Shown: positions 36,687-46,450 of the stretch, one piece after another | How the letters are laid out: each line of letters starts with the position of its first letter | How positions within the stretch are numbered: the stretch's first letter is position 1 | NCBI RefSeq assembly: GCF_013620795.1 | Contig: NZ_LGLW01000004.1 | Location: 62,001 to 126,000, forward strand | Direction: 5' to 3' | DNA length: 64,000 nt | From: Pseudomonas sp. Q2-TVG4-2 | GTDB lineage: Bacteria > Pseudomonadota > Gammaproteobacteria > Pseudomonadales > Pseudomonadaceae | Notes under the pieces: model-generated | Seen by the model: only the letters and a program-made list of their open reading frames with translations | The model's database searches: none | What the model was told of the DNA's origin: nothing | Program-made: the position numbers and the translations under genes

Positions 36687-36920
36687 GACAGCGGGCCTCC
36701 CACAAAAGCAAAGCAAAGCAAAAGACAAACCAAGCGGCTAAGCCGCGCGCCGCCCCGCTTTTGGTAGGAGGCGCGACCCGCGGCGAAGGGGTCACTGTGG
36801 CTCTAAGGGCAAAAGCTTCGCCCCGTGGGCGGGCCTCCCACAAAAGCAAAGCAAAGGCAAACCAAGCGCCTAAGCCTTGCACCGCGCCGCTTTCCATAGC
36901 AGGCGCGACCCGCGGCGATT
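36687..36920. repeat. REP cluster after the DAHP synthase gene
   Basis: REP arms at about 36687-36703, a REPIN at 36764-36841 (GTAGGAGGCGCGACCCGCGG to GGGCGGGCCTCCCAC) and a single arm at 36898-36920. The same AAAGCAAAGCAAA spacer appears twice (36706 and 36845). The convergent gap (36619-37010) has no gene. Confidence 0.85.
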
Positions 36921-36930
36921 ACCAAACTTC

Positions 36931-36965
36931 TGAAAAACGAAACCCCGCTAAAGCGGGGTTTCGTT
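36931..36965 (-). terminator. Intrinsic terminator of efp
   Basis: Minus strand: AACGAAACCCCGCT, a two-base loop, AGCGGGGTTTCGTT, then TTTC. A 14-bp perfect stem lies 46 bp after the efp stop codon. Confidence 0.9.
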
Positions 36966-37010
36966 ATCGAGTTCGCCCGGAACGGGGCCGGGCTTGTCCA
37001 CAAGGCTGAA

Positions 37011-37577
37011 TCAGGCCTTGATACGCGACTTGTACTCGCCGGTACGGGTGTCGATCTCGATCGAGTCACCGATTTCGCAGAAGGCGGAAACCTGCAGCTC
37101 GGCGCCGTTCTTCAGGCGGGCGGTCTTCATGACCTTGCCGGAGGTGTCGCCACGCACGGATGGCTCGGTGTAGACGATTTCACGAACGATGGTGTTCGGT
37201 AGTTCGACCGAGATCACTTTGTCGTTATAGAACGTTGCTTCGCAGACGTCGGTCATGCCGTCTTCGATGAAGGTCATCACGCCTTCGAGATCGTCTTTTT
37301 CGATCTCGTACTGGTTGAATTCTTCGTCCATGAAGACGTACAGCGGGTCAGCGAAGTAGGAATAGGTCACTTCCTTGCGCTCGAGAATTACCGGCTCCAG
37401 CTTGTCGTCAGCCTTGTACACGGTCTCGGTCGCCGAACCGTTGAGCAGGTTCTTCAGCTTCATTTTGACTACGGCACTGTTACGACCGGACTTGTTGAAC
37501 TCGGCTTTCTGGATAATCCAGGGCGCGCCGTTGATAACGGCCACTTGGCCGGCACGGAACTCTTGTGCGGTTTTCAT
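37011..37577 (-). CDS. efp: Translation elongation factor P
   Basis: A 188-residue three-domain (KOW, OB, OB) factor that relieves ribosome stalling at polyproline. The tip of domain I reads [17 protein letters not shown] with R32, the residue that EarP modifies with rhamnose in pseudomonads; lysine-type EF-Ps have K at this site. The C-terminal signature [12 protein letters not shown] is intact. It lies 43 bp downstream of earP on the same strand and is probably cotranscribed with it, ending at a strong terminator. Confidence 0.97.
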   Translation of the reverse strand: MKTAQEFRAGQVAVINGAPWIIQKAEFNKSGRNSAVVKMKLKNLLNGSATETVYKADDKLEPVILERKEVTYSYFADPLYVFMDEEFNQYEIEKDDLEGVMTFIEDGMTDVCEATFYNDKVISVELPNTIVREIVYTEPSVRGDTSGKVMKTARLKNGAELQVSAFCEIGDSIEIDTRTGEYKSRIKA

Positions 37578-37620
37578 ACGAATATCCGAATGGGATTAGA
37601 GACAAAAAACAGGCCGCGTA

Positions 37621-38766
37621 TCATAGCCAATCTGTGTAAAAAAACACCAGCTTTCCGGCTAGATCGCCGTTAGCGACCTGTTTGTGCGTCCAGCGTTCGG
37701 CATGCGCGCGCAGCTCGGCCTCGTATTCAAGCATGGCTGACCAAGCCCTCCCACTCCCCTCTCCTGTATTCCAGGCATGCCAGAACCCCCGCAGCGCAGC
37801 GGCCGGGCCCGGCGCCATGTCGCGTAAATAGAGATCGAGGAAGGCATTAAGCTTGTCCCAGTGCGCATCTTCCTCCTGCGGATAGATATGCCAGACCAGC
37901 GGGCGCCCCGCCCATTGCGCGCGGATGAACGATTCCTCGCCGCGCACCGCATTAAAGTCACAACACCACAGGAGCATGTCGTACTGGTTTTGGGTCATGA
38001 ACGGCAATACTCTGATTTGCAGCGCGCCACGGGCGTGGCAATCGCCAGCTTGCAGCCGCTCCAGTCCTAGCCAGCGCGCCACATCCCCCAGAACCCGACC
38101 CTCCGGCACCAGCAGCTCTGAAGGACGCGTGTCGGCAGCCAGCGCATCGAGCCATCCGGCAACGGCGCGGTTTTCGTAGGCGAACAGCGAGAGTAGCCGC
38201 CTGCCGGGCTGCACGGTCAGATCGAAGCTCTGCAGGAAAGCCTCGCGCAGCGTCGGATCGCTCTGGAATGCCTCCCGTCGCGCCAGCAGATCGCCTTCGC
38301 GAATCAGTCCGCCAGTGCCCTGCTCGAATCCCGGAAAGAAAAAGTACTTCTGCAACCCATCGGGCTGCATCGAAGGCAGTGCATGGCAACCCACCACCCA
38401 ATCTTCCGCGCTGAGGTATTCAAGATTGAGCCAGAGGATACGGCGCCCGCTGCCGGCCATCGCCTCTATATACGTCGCAGGCAATTGGCAGGCGAAGGCT
38501 TCGATCACCACATCCGCTGGCTCGGCACCCGGCCAATCCGGCGCCCAGTGACGCACCTCGACGCCTTCATGCCACTGCTGATCAGCCGTGGCACTGGTAC
38601 CTGGGCAAAGCCGGGAAAAAGTGTCCAGGTCATCGACCCACAACCGCACCCGCTGGCCATGCTCGGCCACCAGCTGCCGAGCCAGGCGCCAGGTCACACC
38701 AATGTCGCCGTAGTTGTCGACAACGATGCAGAAGATGTCCCAGCTCGCTTTGACTGACAAAACCAT
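37621..38766 (-). CDS. earP: EF-P arginine rhamnosyltransferase
   Basis: EarP transfers rhamnose from dTDP-beta-L-rhamnose to Arg32 of EF-P. The 381-residue GT-B protein starts ASWDIFCIVVDNYGDIGVTWRLARQL. The two aspartates at 17 and 21 correspond to the catalytic Asp pair known from EarP. The C-terminal half has the donor-binding segment FNAVRGEESFIRAQWAGRPLVWHIYPQ. The gene directly precedes its substrate gene efp. No rml genes for dTDP-rhamnose are in this window. Confidence 0.95.
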   Translation of the reverse strand: MVLSVKASWDIFCIVVDNYGDIGVTWRLARQLVAEHGQRVRLWVDDLDTFSRLCPGTSATADQQWHEGVEVRHWAPDWPGAEPADVVIEAFACQLPATYIEAMAGSGRRILWLNLEYLSAEDWVVGCHALPSMQPDGLQKYFFFPGFEQGTGGLIREGDLLARREAFQSDPTLREAFLQSFDLTVQPGRRLLSLFAYENRAVAGWLDALAADTRPSELLVPEGRVLGDVARWLGLERLQAGDCHARGALQIRVLPFMTQNQYDMLLWCCDFNAVRGEESFIRAQWAGRPLVWHIYPQEEDAHWDKLNAFLDLYLRDMAPGPAAALRGFWHAWNTGEGSGRAWSAMLEYEAELRAHAERWTHKQVANGDLAGKLVFFYTDWL

Positions 38767-38934
38767 ACTCCTTCGCCCAGATGCCAGACCGCTCTCGCCG
38801 AACAGTCTCGAGGAGCAAAGGATACAGGCTGGGAGCGCGTTGGATTAAGCGCGGTCGCAAACGGCAGGAACAAGCATTCGCCGGAGCCGGTGGCACCAGG
38901 GCGATGGGAAACGATAGAGGATAAACGTTATGGA

Positions 38935-39046
38935 GGTGAACCCTACCAGCCACACCCCGGCACACAATGTCACCGCTGCGGCTGCTCCCTTCCGGGCCTG
39001 ACCGGGTTCACGGCTGATCGTTGCGGGGGGACCGGCAGGGCCCACC
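38935..39046 (-). ncRNA. ffs: 4.5S RNA of the signal recognition particle
   Basis: The minus strand contains the SRP domain IV core GGTCAGGCCCGGAAGGGAGC, including the GGAA tetraloop and the asymmetric loop bases that bind Ffh. The ends pair: 5' GGTGGGCCCTGCCGG with 3' CTGGTAGGGTTCACC form a continuous 15-bp stem allowing G-U. The 112-nt extent is set by this pairing. It binds Ffh to target nascent membrane proteins. A sigma-70 promoter upstream suggests a short 5' leader removed by processing. Confidence 0.96.
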
Positions 39047-39078
39047 ATAACAAAACCCGCCTGGCGGCGAGCGGCGCC

Positions 39079-39106
39079 ATTGTACCGGCTTATTCCCAAC
39101 TTACAA
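39079..39106 (-). promoter_or_regulatory. Sigma-70 promoter of the 4.5S RNA gene
   Basis: Minus strand TTGTAA (-35, 39101-39106), 16-bp spacer, TACAAT (-10, 39079-39084). Initiation would fall near 39072, giving a leader of about 26 nt before the mature 5' end. Confidence 0.65.
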
Positions 39107-40550
<1,444 letters not shown>

Positions 40551-40610
40551 CAAGCAGCGACTCGATCCAGGCCGCCAAGCGAAGAGCGGCGGCCTGCTGC
40601 TCAGCCCGGC

Positions 40611-41540
40611 CTAGCCCAGCGCGGTATCGAGGAACATCATCACCGCGAAACCGCCCATCAGACCGACCGTTGCAGGGGTTTGATGGCCGTTGCGATGAGT
40701 TTCGGGAATGACCTCGTGCGAGACAACGAAGATCATTGCACCAGCGGCCAGCCCGAGGCTGACCGGGTAAGCGACGGCCAGGCCACTGGATATGCCCAAA
40801 CCCACCAATGCGCCGAGCGGCTCCATCAGGCCCGATGCGGCAGCAACCAATATTGATCGCCACGCCGAAAGACCAGTGGTCCGCAACGCCAATGCAACGG
40901 CTAGCCCTTCGGGAATGTCCTGTATGGCGATCGCCATGGTGAGCGGCAGACCTACGTTCATGTCACCATCGGCGAAGCTCACGCCGATCGCCATCCCCTC
41001 CGGAATGTTGTGCAGGATGATGGCGAAGACGAACAGCCACACCCGGCTCATACGCTGATGATCGGGACCAAAGGCCCCTGCGCTTTCGTGCTCATGCGGC
41101 GTGAAATAATCCAACCCGAGCATTAACAACACGCCGAAGCCGAGCCCTGCCACTACGGTCAAGGCGGCAGCAGGCCCACTGCCAAACAGGTCCCGGGCAG
41201 CAGCGAGACCTGGGAGAATCAGCGAGAACGAGCTGGCCGCGAGCATCATGCCGGCAGCGAAGCCGAGCATACTGTCTTGGGTGCGCGTGGAGATATTACC
41301 GAGCGCGATCGCCATCAACGCACCCAACGCCGTGGCGGCGAAGCCGGCCGTACCGCCCAGCAGCGCGTAGCGGATATTGCTCTCGTCACCGTTCCGGAAA
41401 GCGCTGTAGCCACTCGCACCCAACAACAGCATTACGACCAGAACCGCACCGAACAACCCCAACGCGATGGCCGGTTTTGCCTGCGCATGAGCTATCCATG
41501 CCGAGCGTAGCGTCGCTGCGGCGCTTTGAGTGCTTGCCAT
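40611..41540 (-). CDS. ZIP-family divalent metal transporter (GufA-like)
   Basis: A 309-residue inner-membrane protein with about eight helices that imports zinc or related metals. The two transport motifs are H177-NIPEG in helix 4 and Q207-DIPEG in helix 5, which form the binuclear metal site. A histidine-containing loop (YFTPHEHESAGAFGPDHQR, 145-163) precedes helix 4. SHEVIPETHR lies near 280. The N-terminal helix is longer than in ZupT, typical of the GufA branch. No Zur box is obvious upstream. The ATG at 41540 is the only reasonable start. Confidence 0.92.
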   Translation of the reverse strand: MASTQSAAATLRSAWIAHAQAKPAIALGLFGAVLVVMLLLGASGYSAFRNGDESNIRYALLGGTAGFAATALGALMAIALGNISTRTQDSMLGFAAGMMLAASSFSLILPGLAAARDLFGSGPAAALTVVAGLGFGVLLMLGLDYFTPHEHESAGAFGPDHQRMSRVWLFVFAIILHNIPEGMAIGVSFADGDMNVGLPLTMAIAIQDIPEGLAVALALRTTGLSAWRSILVAAASGLMEPLGALVGLGISSGLAVAYPVSLGLAAGAMIFVVSHEVIPETHRNGHQTPATVGLMGGFAVMMFLDTALG

Positions 41541-41835
41541 GATGAAGGCCCCGAATGAAAGTCCTGCCGTCTGCCCAAACTGACGAAGGGGCCGCAGAGC
41601 GGTCAGTTACGGAACTGCCAGCGGGCACCACTGCGCGCAAGGGGCGACGAGCGTCTAACAATCAGACCGTGATGAGCTCGCTGAGTTTTGATGCGAGCAT
41701 TCGGAGGCCATGGACCCGCCCGAACAACCCCCGCAGCTAGCGCAAAGGCCCCCTGATATCACTCGACGGGATTAGCAGAGGAACCCGGCGCAAGCCAGGC
41801 GTGATGAGCGCGGGGCGAAGCAGGAATTTCAGGCA

Positions 41836-41861
41836 CAAAAAAAGCGACTCAAGGTCGCTTT
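41836..41861 (-). terminator. Terminator of the tRNA operon
   Basis: Minus strand AAAGCGAC, five-base loop, GTCGCTTT followed by a run of T. It lies about 40 bp beyond the 3' end of tRNA-Gly. The 290-bp stretch between it and the ZIP start codon shows no gene. Confidence 0.85.
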
Positions 41862-41901
41862 CTCTGAGCGGGTGATCGGCCAAGCCTTACACCAGCGAAT
41901 T

Positions 41902-41977
<76 letters not shown>

Positions 41978-41994
41978 GCTATCTACAACAAAAA

Positions 41995-42070
41995 TGGCGT
42001 CCCCTAGGGGACTCGAACCCCTGTTACCGCCGTGAAAGGGCGGTGTCCTAGGCCACTAGACGAAGGGGAC
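41995..42070 (-). tRNA. tRNA-Glu (TTC)
   Basis: A 76-nt cloverleaf with encoded CCA. The acceptor arms are GTCCCCT and AGGGGAC, the anticodon loop is CCTTTCACG, and the T loop is GTTCGAGTC. It precedes tRNA-Gly by 17 bp on the same transcript. Confidence 0.97.
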
Positions 42071-42142
42071 GCAGCCCGGAAACTACAGCTATCATTCCGG
42101 CTTCCAGCGTCTGCGATGTGCTTCACGCTGCAAGTGGCGCGC

Positions 42143-42171
42143 ATTCTATGGAGCCTTGGAATGGCCGTCAA
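42143..42171 (-). promoter_or_regulatory. tRNA operon promoter
   Basis: Minus strand TTGACG (-35, 42166-42171), 17-bp spacer, TAGAAT (-10, 42143-42148), followed by the GC-rich discriminator GCGCGCC expected of stringently controlled tRNA promoters. It is 72 bp upstream of mature tRNA-Glu. Confidence 0.8.
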
Positions 42172-42284
42172 GCATGGCGTGAAAAAAAATTCATGCCTGC
42201 ATGCGGACGCTGCGTTGCGCTATCAGCTTGCCATCCAACACTCTACACTCGGCAAAAAACTGCCCGGTTAGAGAGGTGCGTCTC

Positions 42285-43052
42285 GTGTCCCCCGTTCTGA
42301 TTGCAGGATTGGTCATTGCTGGCCTGTTGGTGTTGATAGCGATTGGTGTGATCAACCAGATCGTTGAGAAGAACAATCTGGAAAAGGCTCGTGTGCGCGC
42401 CGAACTCAGCGATCGAATGCGCCGCTGCGCCAATCTTTCCGAGAGTTTTCCAGGTCAGATGATGACGCCTTCGCTCAAAATGCTGCTGGCGCGCCTGGAA
42501 CTGCACCTGGGCGAACGACTGCTGCCATTAGATAAGAAGAGCACTGCTTTAAAGGCTCGTGTCGACGCCCTGCGTACCAACGTTGCTAAAGGTGACGAGA
42601 TTCCGGTGCAAAACGCGCCGGTGAAAGTGATCACCGAGGCCCAGGCCAAGGAGATCCGCCTGTTGCTGGAAGACCTGCATGCCCAGATCATTTGGGCCAA
42701 CAAGCAGAACCAGCTGGATACAACGGCTGCCAAACGCTGGATTCAACAGATCCAACAGATGATGGTGATGCTGCACGTCGAGTATTTCACCAATGCCGGC
42801 CAACACGCTCTACAGCAAGGCAACGCGCACAAGGCTCGTCTCGCCTTCGAACGGGGCATTCAGCACGTCCGCAAGCAAGCCAACCCGGCAGACTACCAGT
42901 CCGTGTTGGAACAGCTCGAAGCGAGCTACGCCCACGCCAACAAACTCGAGCAGACCCAACAGCAACCGAAGCTTGACGAACCCAGCGCGCTAGCCGAAGG
43001 TTTGAAGCATCTCGAAAGCGAAGAAGATTGGAAAAAGAACAACATTTACTAG
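42285..43052 (+). CDS. Membrane-anchored coiled-coil protein of unknown function
   Basis: A 255-residue protein with one N-terminal membrane helix (SPVLIAGLVIAGLLVLIAIGVINQ, about 2-24) followed by a long, charged, mostly helical soluble part that is probably cytoplasmic or periplasmic. Coiled coil is likely at 28-60 and 195-245. The GTG at 42285 with AGAGGTG upstream is preferred because it starts directly before the helix. I do not recognise a catalytic domain. In PAO1 a hypothetical gene occupies the same place between the Glu/Gly tRNAs and a glutathione transferase gene, as I recall. It may be cotranscribed with the GST gene 135 bp downstream. Confidence 0.75.
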   Translation: MSPVLIAGLVIAGLLVLIAIGVINQIVEKNNLEKARVRAELSDRMRRCANLSESFPGQMMTPSLKMLLARLELHLGERLLPLDKKSTALKARVDALRTNVAKGDEIPVQNAPVKVITEAQAKEIRLLLEDLHAQIIWANKQNQLDTTAAKRWIQQIQQMMVMLHVEYFTNAGQHALQQGNAHKARLAFERGIQHVRKQANPADYQSVLEQLEASYAHANKLEQTQQQPKLDEPSALAEGLKHLESEEDWKKNNIY

Positions 43053-43186
43053 GCGTAGGCCGGGACGAGTGCAGGCAGTGGCCTGAGCAGCAAGACGCAC
43101 CTGCGGCCTCGGTGCGTAGCACACTTGGTATTGATTCGCTCGCTCCCGGCTGCGTCCTTCTATCTGTTTTGCCGTGGAGAATCTCG

Positions 43187-43870
43187 ATGTCCCTGACCGT
43201 GTTCGGTGCCCCGCTGTCGCCATTCGTTCGCAAGGTACGTCTTTGCTTGCTGGAAAAAGGCTTGGACTACCAGCTCGAAGTCGTCATGCCTTTCACCCCA
43301 CCCGAGTGGTACCTGCAGCTCAATCCGCTTGGTCGTATCCCGGCCATGAAGGATGGCGAGCTCTGTCTCGCCGACTCCAGCGTCATCTGCCAGTACCTCG
43401 AAGAGACCTACGAACAGACCGCGCCACTCTACGGAAACAGCCCGGCGGAATGCGCACAGATACGCTGGATCGAAAAGTACGCCGACTATGAGCTTGCCCC
43501 TTTGACCACGTTCGGGGTTTTCCGCAATCGCATCCTGAAGCCTAGCGCGGGTCGTTCATGCAACGAAGACAGTGTGCAGACTGCACTGAACGAAAAATTG
43601 CCCCCGCACTTTGACTACCTGGAGCGTCAGCTGGGCAATAAATCCTATTTTGTTGGCGATCAGCTCTCGATGGGCGACATCGCCTTCACCTGTCAGCTGA
43701 TCAACATGGAGCATGGCGGCGAACTGATCGACGCCAATCGATGGCCAGCGCTGGCGGCGCATTTCGAGCGGGTGAAGGCGCTTGCCTCCGTGCAAAGCCT
43801 GCTACCAGGCGAACAACGTATGACCGCAAAGCTCGTCGAAATGAGCAAGAGGGCGGCCCAGCCCAGCTGA
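43187..43870 (+). CDS. Glutathione S-transferase family protein
   Basis: A 227-residue cytosolic GST. The N-terminal thioredoxin domain starts LTVFGAPLSPFVRKVRLCLLEKGL, with S10 at the usual catalytic position. NPLGRIPAMKDGELCLADSSVICQYLEE (about 46-73) forms the glutathione-binding site with the cis-proline. The helical C-terminal domain has the capping motif VGDQLSMGDIAF. GTGGAGA precedes the ATG. The substrate is unknown; a role in detoxification or as a stringent-starvation-like factor is possible. It is followed by REP arms and then convergent genes. Confidence 0.93.
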   Translation: MSLTVFGAPLSPFVRKVRLCLLEKGLDYQLEVVMPFTPPEWYLQLNPLGRIPAMKDGELCLADSSVICQYLEETYEQTAPLYGNSPAECAQIRWIEKYADYELAPLTTFGVFRNRILKPSAGRSCNEDSVQTALNEKLPPHFDYLERQLGNKSYFVGDQLSMGDIAFTCQLINMEHGGELIDANRWPALAAHFERVKALASVQSLLPGEQRMTAKLVEMSKRAAQPS

Positions 43871-43904
43871 CGCCGATGCGGCCTGCCCTACCGAAAAGCA
43901 ATAG

Positions 43905-44100
43905 CTTCGCCGCGGGGCGCACCTCCCACAGAGAAGCAGCGGGCGCGCCGGCGTAGCGGCCATCCATCGCCGCGCGGACTCGCAGCAGAGGCTTCGCCCG
44001 AGGCAGGCTCGCACAGAGCAGCAAAAGGCGCGCCGAGGGATCCTCACAAGAGCAGCGGGCGCGCGATGGCTTCTTGTTGGAGGCGCGACCCGCGGCGAAT
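43905..44100. repeat. REP arms between convergent genes
   Basis: Single arms at 43905-43929 (CTTCGCCGCGGGGCGCACCT) and 44076-44100 (GAGGCGCGACCCGCGGCGAA), with degenerate fragments such as GGCTTCGCCCGAGGCAGGCTC between. No gene is present in the 304-bp gap. Confidence 0.75.
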
Positions 44101-44174
44101 GCCGCGCCGCCCCTCAAACCGACTAAGCACACACCGGCCGCTGCATGCCAGAGTCAGCGAGTCCTACCACCGGC

Positions 44175-45053
44175 TCAAAGCAGGCGAATCCCCACCCATT
44201 GCCGGGCAAACTGGTAGGCGCAGCGGCCGTTGCGGTTGCCCCTGGCCGTGGCCCAGCGAATCGCATCCTTCTCCAGCGCTTCATCCCAGCTCCAGCTGAG
44301 TCCGGCCTGTTCGGCCAGCGAGCCGATCCAGTGCTGCACCACGCTCAAGTAGTGTTCCTGGCTAAAGGGGTAGAACGATAACCAAAGACCGAAGCGATCC
44401 GAGAGCGCAATCTTGTCCTCAACCGCTTCGTTGGGATGCAGCTCGCCATCAATCATCTGCCAGTGCTCGTTATCGCTCTGACGCTCCGGGACCAGATGGC
44501 GGCGATTCGAGGTCGCATACAACAGAACGTTTTCCGGCGCCCGCTCCAGCGAGCCATCCAGCACGCTTTTGAGCACGCGGTAGTCGCCCTCGCCCGCCTC
44601 GAACGAAAGGTCATCGCAGAACACCACGAAATGCTGCGGCTGAGCAGCAAGCTGATCGACGACCTTCGGTAGATCGGCGAGATGGTCGCGCTCGATCTCT
44701 ATCAAGCGCAGGCCTGCAGACGCGTGCTCGGCCAGCAGCGCGCGGATCAGCGAGGACTTGCCTGTCCCGCGCGCGCCCCATAGCAGTACATGGTTCGCCG
44801 GCAGGCCCGAAACGAACTGCCGGGTATTGTTCGACAGCAACTCTCGCTGGCGATCGATACCGATCAGATCAGCCAGACGCACGTCGAGGGACACGTTTAA
44901 CGGCTGCAGGTAGCCTCCCTGCCCCTCGTGATGCCAACGCGCGGCCAGGGAGCAGCTCCAGTCAATCGACGCGCGGGGGGCCGGCAGAAGCGGTTCCAGG
45001 CGCGTCATCAACGCATCGGCGCGCTGCAGAAAAGTTTTGAGCTCGGCATCCAT
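44175..45053 (-). CDS. AAA-type ATPase, DUF815 family
   Basis: A 292-residue P-loop ATPase. Walker A is LLWGARGTGKSSL (91-103), Walker B FVVFCDDLSF is near 140, sensor 1 LLYATSNRRHL is near 177, and DRFGLWLSFYPFSQEHYL follows. These motifs match the DUF815 family (related to AAA helicase loaders). The N-terminal 60 residues are helical and probably bind a partner. The function is unknown. The ATG at 45053 is chosen since the longer frame adds 19 residues overlapping the next gene. It lies 53 bp after the glutathione peroxidase gene on the same strand. Confidence 0.88.
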   Translation of the reverse strand: MDAELKTFLQRADALMTRLEPLLPAPRASIDWSCSLAARWHHEGQGGYLQPLNVSLDVRLADLIGIDRQRELLSNNTRQFVSGLPANHVLLWGARGTGKSSLIRALLAEHASAGLRLIEIERDHLADLPKVVDQLAAQPQHFVVFCDDLSFEAGEGDYRVLKSVLDGSLERAPENVLLYATSNRRHLVPERQSDNEHWQMIDGELHPNEAVEDKIALSDRFGLWLSFYPFSQEHYLSVVQHWIGSLAEQAGLSWSWDEALEKDAIRWATARGNRNGRCAYQFARQWVGIRLL

Positions 45054-45106
45054 TTCAACGACTCCAGAACACAGGCTACCCATGGCGAGGCATGGGCAGC
45101 GGAGGC

Positions 45107-45592
45107 TCACTTAAGGTGGGTTTCGATGTGCGCTGCCAGCGCCTCCGGAGCTGTTCTCGACGAGAAGCGCTCGATCGACCGCCCTTCATCAGCAATCAGA
45201 AACTTGGTGAAGTTCCACTTGATAGCCCGACTGCCAAGCAGGCCCGGCGCGCGTCTCTTCAACTGCACGAACAGCGGGTGGGCCTCGCCGCCATTGACCT
45301 GAACTTTAGCGAACAGCGGAAAGCTGACACCGAAGTTGCGCTCGCAGAAAGTCGCGATCTGCGTTTCGTTCCCTGGCTCCTGATGGCCGAACTGGTCACA
45401 GGGGAATCCGAGCACCACCAAACCCCGCTCGCGATAGCGCTTCCACAGCGCCTCCAGCCCCTTGTATTGGGGCGTGAAGCCACACTCGCTGGCCGTGTTG
45501 ACCACCAGCAACACTTTGGCATCGAAATCGGCCAGCGCCTTCTGCTGGCCATCAATGGTAATGCAGGGTAGATCGAATAGCGGATCGCGCAT
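45107..45592 (-). CDS. Glutathione peroxidase family thiol peroxidase
   Basis: A 161-residue peroxidase with the tetrad C37 (NTASECGFTPQY), Q71 (FGHQEPGNE), W126 and N127 (KWNFTKFLI), using cysteine instead of selenocysteine. The usual WNF.KFL segment and the family length are intact. It reduces hydrogen or organic peroxides; bacterial members often use thioredoxin. An additional C65 (GFPCDQFG) may be the resolving cysteine. It is clustered with MsrB 33 bp upstream, so both oxidative repair enzymes are probably coexpressed. In PAO1 the redox regulator OspR is near the homologous gene; it is not seen here. Confidence 0.95.
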   Translation of the reverse strand: MRDPLFDLPCITIDGQQKALADFDAKVLLVVNTASECGFTPQYKGLEALWKRYRERGLVVLGFPCDQFGHQEPGNETQIATFCERNFGVSFPLFAKVQVNGGEAHPLFVQLKRRAPGLLGSRAIKWNFTKFLIADEGRSIERFSSRTAPEALAAHIETHLK

Positions 45593-45625
45593 GGCAGTAT
45601 TCCGTTGATGCGTTACGAAGCGCCT

Positions 45626-46024
45626 TTACGCGTCGCGCGGCTTGTGGTTGAGAGAAGCCGAGTTGATGCAATAGCGCAGACCGGTCGGCGCCGGGCCATC
45701 GGGGAACACATGGCCCAGGTGCGCATCGCAGCGCGCGCACTTGACCTCGATTCGATGCATGCCGTGACTGAAGTCATCGACGCTGGCAATGGCCGTGTCG
45801 CTGACGGGTTGGAAGTAGCTCGGCCAGCCACAGCCGGAATCGAACTTGGCATCCGAGTCGAATAACGGCGCATCGCAACAGGCGCAGTGATAGATGCCAG
45901 GTGTCTTGGTTTCGTTGTATTTGCCGGTAAACGGGCGCTCTGTCGCCCCCAGCCGGCACACCTGAAACTGCTCGTCGGAGAGTTCTTCGCGCCAGGTTTC
46001 GAGCGGTTTTTCAAGCTTGTCCAT
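45626..46024 (-). CDS. msrB: Peptide methionine-(R)-S-oxide reductase
   Basis: A 132-residue cytosolic enzyme that repairs methionine R-sulfoxide. Zinc is held by C47, C50, C96 and C99 (CACC and CARC). The catalytic C119 is in RYCINSASL, and a possible resolving C65 is in SGCGWPSY. The order [24 protein letters not shown], then [13 protein letters not shown] is diagnostic. It is the first gene of a msrB-gpx-ATPase set. An AGGAGG-like site (CCTCCT on the plus strand) precedes the ATG. A MITE-like element starts 14 bp upstream of its start codon. Confidence 0.97.
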   Translation of the reverse strand: MDKLEKPLETWREELSDEQFQVCRLGATERPFTGKYNETKTPGIYHCACCDAPLFDSDAKFDSGCGWPSYFQPVSDTAIASVDDFSHGMHRIEVKCARCDAHLGHVFPDGPAPTGLRYCINSASLNHKPRDA

Positions 46025-46038
46025 CGGTACACCTCCTA

Positions 46039-46275
46039 AGGGTCTGTTTCCGTTTCGTCGCTAACCGCGTTGCTGCGTCAAATTTCGCCAGGCAAGGCAG
46101 CGCCCGCTCCCGGCGGGCTTGCCGCATTCACCACATCCATGTGGATCGCGCGGAGGCAGGTAATGGTTGTTCCCTTGCAACTCCCGCAACGCCGCATGGC
46201 GAGATGTGCCGGGCAACCCGAAAGGCCAGCCTGTTTTTTGGACGGTGCGGCCGCGAGCGAAGCGGAACAGACCCT
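46039..46275. mobile_element. MITE-like element, copy 1
   Basis: A 237-bp non-coding element with terminal inverted repeats: left AGGGTCTGTTTCCGTTTCG, right the complement of AGGGTCTGTTCCGCTTCGC. The interior shares CGCGTTGCTGCGTCAAAT and CCCGCAACGCCGCATG with the second copy at 61.0 kb. It sits between divergent msrB and alaA, taking up the msrB upstream region. It encodes no transposase. Confidence 0.8.
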
Positions 46276-46450
46276 CTCTAAAAAAGGCGGATCTGTACCT
46301 TTTCCGGTGATCAGACCGCACGTATGATGCGTTGCTCTTAGACGCCTAGTCTGGCAGCGGGGTTTCCGGCTGCCAAGGCGCCCGGGTTCATGCCAAACGA
46401 CGCCAGCCATTAAAAGTCGGGCGCGTCTTCACTTCGGGACACTCAGGATC

